Origin: DATKSS01 sp049582065 | Lineage (GTDB): Bacteria > Chloroflexota > Dormibacteria > Dormibacterales > Dormibacteraceae | Length of the DNA: 17,813 bases | NCBI GenBank assembly: GCA_049582065.1 | Contig: JBAUTF010000400.1 | Span: 1 to 17,813, forward strand | Direction: 5' to 3' | Shown: positions 14,907 through 17,813 of the stretch, piece after piece | How positions within the stretch are numbered: position 1 is the first letter of the stretch | Layout: the number at the start of each line of letters is the position of its first letter | Program-made: the position numbers and the translations under genes | Notes under the pieces: model-generated | What the model was told of the DNA's origin: nothing | The model's input: the letters and a program-made list of their open reading frames with translations, nothing else | Databases searched by the model: none

Positions 14907-15787
14907 GCGACCTGCTCAGCATTTCTCCGGAGGTGGCCGCGGCGCTCGCTCAAGGCCGCCCGGTGGTCGCGCTCGAGACATCGATCGTCGGCCAGGGCCT
15001 GCCCGCCCCCCACAACCTCAGGGCGGCGCGCGAGTCGGAGGCAGCCATAAGAAAGGAAGGGGCGGTGCCGGCGACGGTGGCGGTGCTCGACGGCCGGCTG
15101 CGCGTCGGCCTCGACGACCGCGACCTCACGCGAATCGCCTCGGGCGCCATCAAGGTCAGCTCACGCGACCTCGGACCCGCCCTGGCGAAGGGCGCTGCCG
15201 GCGCGACCACCGTCGCCGCCACGATGCGCATCGCATCGATGGCCGGCATTCGCTTCTTCGCGACAGGGGGAATCGGAGGCGCGCACCGCGGCCATCCCGA
15301 AGATCAATCGGCCGACCTCGAGGAGCTGGGCCGGACGCCGGTCGCGGTCTTCTGCGCCGGGGCCAAGATCATCCTGGACCTCTCGACCACGCTCGAGAAG
15401 CTCGACAGCCTCGCCGTGCCGGTGCTCGGCTACGGCTGCGACGAGTTCCCGGCCTTCTACACGCGTCACAGCTCCGGCCGGGTCACCCGCGTCGACGGGG
15501 TCGAGGAGACCGCGCGGGTGCTGCGCGCGGCTTGGGAGACAGGCGCGCGCGGGATCGTGGTCGCGATTCCCCCACCTTCCGAGCTGGCGGGCGCGCAGGA
15601 GATGGCCGAAAGGGCCGTCCGCGAGGTCGCCGGCGTATCCGGCGCTGATGTCACGCCGAAGCTGCTGGCGCGCATTGCCGAGCTTTCAGGTGGAAGGTCG
15701 GTCGAGGTGAACGTCGAGCTGGTCGTGAACAATGCCCGGATCGCCGCGCAGGTGGCGCGCGCTTTCGCCGGGCTGCGCGCCGGGTAA
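14903..15787 (+). CDS. psuG: Pseudouridine-5'-phosphate glycosidase
   Basis: Enzyme of 294 residues that reversibly splits pseudouridine 5'-phosphate into uracil and ribose 5-phosphate, acting after PsuK in pseudouridine breakdown. Family hallmarks are VVALETSIVGQGLPAPHN (21-38, with the catalytic glutamate E25), IKVSSRDL (K84), the FFATGGIGGAHRG loop (118-130), and VFCAGAKIILDL with the catalytic lysine K155. VNVELVVNNARIAAQVA closes the protein. The start is probably the TTG at 14903, which overlaps the psuK stop; the family core begins immediately after it. Longer readings extend into psuK. All active-site residues I can recognise are present. Confidence 0.93.
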   Translation: MSDLLSISPEVAAALAQGRPVVALETSIVGQGLPAPHNLRAARESEAAIRKEGAVPATVAVLDGRLRVGLDDRDLTRIASGAIKVSSRDLGPALAKGAAGATTVAATMRIASMAGIRFFATGGIGGAHRGHPEDQSADLEELGRTPVAVFCAGAKIILDLSTTLEKLDSLAVPVLGYGCDEFPAFYTRHSSGRVTRVDGVEETARVLRAAWETGARGIVVAIPPPSELAGAQEMAERAVREVAGVSGADVTPKLLARIAELSGGRSVEVNVELVVNNARIAAQVARAFAGLRAG

Positions 15788-15788
15788 G

Positions 15789-15820
15789 AAACCGGCGGGC
15801 CGAAAACAGCCCGCCGGTAA
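15789..15820. terminator. Hairpin terminator between convergent psuG and the VOC gene
   Basis: ACCGGCGGGC (15791-15800) and GCCCGCCGGT (15809-15818) form a perfect 10-bp stem with an 8-base loop. On the minus strand it is followed by TTCTT, so it terminates the VOC transcript best. On the plus strand the trailing sequence is AAGAAA, so it is weaker for psuG. Confidence 0.7.
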
Positions 15821-15833
15821 GAAACCTGCTGTG

Positions 15834-16610
15834 CTACTGCTGCGTCTTCATGAGTCCGAAGGTAGCGCCCTGCGGATCTGCCACGATCGCGAAGCGCCCG
15901 CCAGGGAAGTCCTGCGGCGCGAGCATCTCGTGGCCGCCGCCGTCGACCGCCTTCTCGAAGGCCTTGTCCACGTCCGCGACGGCGAAGTACCCCATCCAGT
16001 AGGACGGGACCTCCTTGGGGACCATGGAGTTCATCTCCATCCCGCCGGCGACGCTCTCGCCGTCCAGCTGGAACTCGGTGTAGTCGCCCTCGCCCTCGCC
16101 CATCGGGCTCTTCTTCTCGCCCCAGCCAAACACCTTGGTGTAAAACGGTGCGGCTTTTTCAATGCCGCGCGAGTTGAGCTCGGCCCACGCGAACGTGTTC
16201 GGGGCGTGCATTACATCCGCACCCTGCATCTCCTTCGGCTCCCACACCGAGAAGAAAGCGCCGGTCGGGTCCTGGAACACCGCCATGCGGCCTGCGTTGA
16301 GGACAGCGAACGCCGGGGCCACCACCTTCCCGCCGGCGGTCTCGATCTTCTTGGCGATCCCGTCGGCATCGTGCGTGCCGATGTAGATCATCCACGCGGA
16401 CGGCGCGTGAGGATCCTGCGTCCCGCCGATCCCGGCGACGTTCTTGCCGCCTATGGTTGCCATCGCGTAGCCGCCTGCTGCCGGGTCGTGCTCCACCTCC
16501 ATTTTCCAGCCAAAGAGCTTCGCGTAGTATTCGCGGGCCGCGGCAGGGTCAGAGGTGGACAGGTCGATCCAAACCGGCGCGCCGGCGACGAACGTCTTGG
16601 TATCTGCCAT
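15834..16610 (-). CDS. Two-domain VOC (glyoxalase/bleomycin-resistance) family protein
   Basis: Protein of 258 residues made of two tandem VOC modules. The first runs from about 9 to 123 (PVWIDLSTSDPAAAREYYAK, GWKME, ending VFQDPTGAFFSVWEP). The second runs from about 137 to 256 (NTFAWAELNSRGIEKAAPFY, ending VADPQGATFGLM). The layout resembles the mycobacterial CFP30B-like group, whose biochemical role is not well defined, so I name no reaction. Unlike most genes here it has a textbook Shine-Dalgarno sequence (GGAGG, 16624-16620), 9 bases before the ATG at 16610. It is monocistronic and divergent from the selenoprotein gene, with about 150 bases between. Confidence 0.88.
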   Translation of the reverse strand: MADTKTFVAGAPVWIDLSTSDPAAAREYYAKLFGWKMEVEHDPAAGGYAMATIGGKNVAGIGGTQDPHAPSAWMIYIGTHDADGIAKKIETAGGKVVAPAFAVLNAGRMAVFQDPTGAFFSVWEPKEMQGADVMHAPNTFAWAELNSRGIEKAAPFYTKVFGWGEKKSPMGEGEGDYTEFQLDGESVAGGMEMNSMVPKEVPSYWMGYFAVADVDKAFEKAVDGGGHEMLAPQDFPGGRFAIVADPQGATFGLMKTQQ

Positions 16611-16619
16611 GGTCAAATT

Positions 16620-16624
16620 CCTCC
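16620..16624 (-). promoter_or_regulatory. Ribosome binding site deciding the VOC start
   Basis: GGAGG on the minus strand, 9 bases before the ATG at 16610, rules out the longer open frame upstream. Confidence 0.8.
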
Positions 16625-16744
16625 AGGGAGAATCTCGATCTGACGAGCAGGGCGCGCCCCCGCGCACACCCAGACACGGCATTCGAGTATGGGTCTCGAC
16701 GATTAAGGGATTCGGAAGGGGCGGGGAATCCTCGGCTTTGCCTG

Positions 16745-16750
16745 TACGTT
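16745..16750 (+). promoter_or_regulatory. Putative -10 box for the selenoprotein gene
   Basis: TACGTT fits TANNNT and lies 10 bases before the ATG at 16761. There is no Shine-Dalgarno sequence close to either candidate ATG (16755 or 16761). No clear -35 is seen. Confidence 0.35.
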
Positions 16751-16760
16751 GTTAATGCAG

Positions 16761-17378
16761 ATGGCCCAGACCCCACCCGTCGACCTGGTCGTCTTTTCCG
16801 ATTACGTTTGACCGTGGTGCTACATCGACTCGGTCCGAGTCGAGCAGCTGGAACGGGAAGGGCTCGTGCGCGTGACGTGGCTACCGTTTGAGCTCCACCC
16901 CGAGGCCCCCGTCGAGGGCGTTCCGCGCGACCAGTACTTCGGCCGGGCGCGCTCCGAGCAGATGCGCGCGCACCTGCAGTCGATCGCCCAGGAGGTCGGG
17001 CTCTCCATGGAGCCCCGCGACACGATCATCAACTCGCGTCGGGCCCTCGGCGCCGCCGAGTTCGCGCGCGAGCATGGGAAGTTCGATGAGATGCACCACG
17101 CGCTGTTCAAGGCGCACTGGGAGTTGACCGGTCGCCTCGAGGATGTCGACGACCTGGTGCGGATTGGCGGCGGTGTCGGTCTCGACGAGGCTCCGCTCAG
17201 GGCCGCCGTCGAGAGCGATCGGTACGAAGCGGTGATCGACGAAAACCGCAGGGTTGCCACCTCGGTCGGCATCGACGCCATCCCCGCCCACATCTTCGGG
17301 CGGCGCTACCTCGTGGTCGGCGCCCACCCGTACGACTCGTTCCGGCAGGTGGTCGACAGGCTCGTACAGAGCGGATGA
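16761..17378 (+). CDS. DsbA/FrnE-family thiol oxidoreductase, predicted selenoprotein (UPWC active site)
   Basis: Thioredoxin-fold oxidoreductase of 205 residues when the TGA at 16809-16811 (codon 17) is read as selenocysteine. The frame is continuous on both sides: VDLVVFSDYV, then TGA, then PWCYIDSVRVEQLEREG. This places Sec exactly at the first cysteine of the CPWC motif of FrnE-like DsbA proteins, giving U17-P-W-C20. An all-helical insert, the IPAHIF cis-proline loop (P175) and YLVVGAHPYDSF complete the family pattern, and the length is normal. No signal peptide is seen, so it is probably cytoplasmic. The ATG at 16755 is also possible. A gene finder would wrongly start it at the GTG at 16866 and lose the active site. 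The stop overlaps the next gene (ATGA). A plain nonsense mutation is the alternative but fits less well. Confidence 0.87.
16809..16811 (+). other. In-frame TGA predicted to encode selenocysteine
   Basis: The codon replaces the resolving-pair cysteine of a CPWC motif (codon 17 of the DsbA/FrnE gene). Both flanks remain homologous in the same frame. Confidence 0.85.
16819..16848 (+). promoter_or_regulatory. Predicted bacterial SECIS element
   Basis: TCGACTCGG (16825-16833) and CCGAGTCGA (16835-16843) form a perfect inverted repeat around one base. In RNA this gives a 7-bp stem with a GGUCC loop. A lower stem (GCU 16819-16821 with AGC 16846-16848, plus C16823-G16844) extends it past a mismatch and a bulged A. 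The loop GGUC begins 20 bases after the TGA, close to the arrangement of E. coli fdhF, whose loop also contains GGUC. SelB reads the loop G and U. Confidence 0.8.
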
Positions 17379-17813
17379 GGATCGTCTCGCTCCTGCCGAG
17401 CGCCACCGAGTCGCTGTTCGCGCTTGGCCTCGGCGACCGACTCGTCGCCGTCACGCACGAGTGCGACTTCCCGCCCGAGGCGCGCGAGCTGCCCTGCGTG
17501 ACGCGTTCGACGCTCGGGCTCGAAGGCAAGCAGAGCTCCGGCATCGACGAGGCGGTCTCGCTTGCGGCGCAGGAGGGCCGGTCTCTCTACGAGGTCGACA
17601 CGCAGGCGATCCTGCGATTGCGTCCCGACCTCGTGGTGGCGCAGGACATCTGCGACGTCTGCGCCATCCCGGCCGACCAGGTCGCGAGCGACCTGGCGGG
17701 CATCCAGATGATCAGACAGCACCCCCACACGCTCGCCGAGGTCCTGGCCGATATCGAGGAGCTTGCCCTCGCTTGCGATGCCGACCCGGCCCCTCTGATG
17801 AGCAGCCTCGACC
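17375..17813 (+). CDS. BtuF/TroA-fold periplasmic-binding-type protein, probable cobalamin-binding (partial)
   Basis: The first 146 codons of a gene that leaves the window. The ATG overlaps the selenoprotein stop. MRIVSLLPSATESLFALGLG followed by DRLVAVTHECDFPPEA is the start of the helical-backbone metal/cobalamin receptor fold (BtuF, FhuD, TroA). LRPDLVVAQDICDVCAIPAD matches the CxxC-containing group usually annotated as cobalamin-binding protein. No signal peptide or lipobox precedes the fold, so it may be cytoplasmic rather than a transporter receptor; this is common in that group and its true role is not established. The C-terminal half and any partner genes lie beyond the window. Confidence 0.75.
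   Translation, partial: MRIVSLLPSATESLFALGLGDRLVAVTHECDFPPEARELPCVTRSTLGLEGKQSSGIDEAVSLAAQEGRSLYEVDTQAILRLRPDLVVAQDICDVCAIPADQVASDLAGIQMIRQHPHTLAEVLADIEELALACDADPAPLMSSLD

Noticed and set aside
15772..15840. Lys/Pro/Ala-rich histone-like tail (GKKPAGRKQPAGKKPA) in the +1 frame at the psuG end, with an 11-base direct repeat GGTAAGAAACC
   Set aside because: The repeat (15783-15793 and 15816-15826) flanks and partly forms the terminator hairpin. PsuG ends at a normal family length, so a frameshifted tail is not supported.
16809..16811. TGA as a simple nonsense mutation or sequencing error
   Set aside because: Its position exactly on the redox cysteine, the SECIS-like hairpin after it and the otherwise intact gene all favour selenocysteine. 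It remains the main alternative.
16866..17378. Shorter DsbA-like gene starting at the GTG at 16866
   Set aside because: This start removes the first beta-strand and the catalytic motif and has no ribosome site; the upstream frame across the TGA is clearly homologous.

Overview
The window is about two thirds GC and almost fully coding. It looks like a chromosomal segment of an aerobic, high-GC soil-type bacterium. Several genes lack a Shine-Dalgarno sequence and have a TANNNT box 6-10 bases before the start codon, which suggests leaderless transcripts. TTG starts are common. A Chloroflexota, 'Dormibacteraeota' or actinobacterial relative would fit, but I cannot settle the lineage from the sequence. 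I see no tRNA, rRNA, CRISPR array, insertion sequence or phage gene.

Region 1 (1-4527, plus strand) is a tightly overlapping branched-chain amino acid/amide-type (HAAT) ABC importer: the tail of the binding protein, then livH, livM, livG and livF. A fumarylacetoacetate hydrolase (FAH) family enzyme is coupled to livF, and a strong terminator follows. Region 2 (4526-4797, minus) is a decayed C-terminal remnant of an aquaporin-type channel, with an in-frame stop and a frameshift.

Region 3 (4798-11915, minus) is an aa3/caa3-type terminal oxidase locus. In order of transcription it holds a Sco copper chaperone, a membrane-anchored cupredoxin, coxB, coxA, coxC, ctaG, ctaB and a TlpA-like thioredoxin. 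The promoter of the cupredoxin-to-tlpA unit carries an AT-rich dyad that looks like an operator. CoxA keeps its metal ligands but lacks the usual D- and K-channel residues.

Region 4 (11985-15787, plus) holds a small XRE regulator, an aldo/keto reductase, a DapA/NanA-type lyase, a PfkB kinase and pseudouridine-5'-phosphate glycosidase (psuG). The last two are translationally coupled and probably form a pseudouridine salvage/degradation pair. Region 5 (15834-16610, minus) is a two-domain VOC protein, convergent with psuG across a hairpin terminator.

Region 6 (16761-end, plus) is the most notable part. A DsbA/FrnE-family oxidoreductase has an in-frame TGA exactly at the first cysteine of its CPWC active site. 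It is followed about 20 bases later by a hairpin whose loop is GGUC, as in a bacterial SECIS element. I read it as a selenoprotein (UPWC). It overlaps (ATGA) a BtuF/TroA-fold binding protein that runs off the window.
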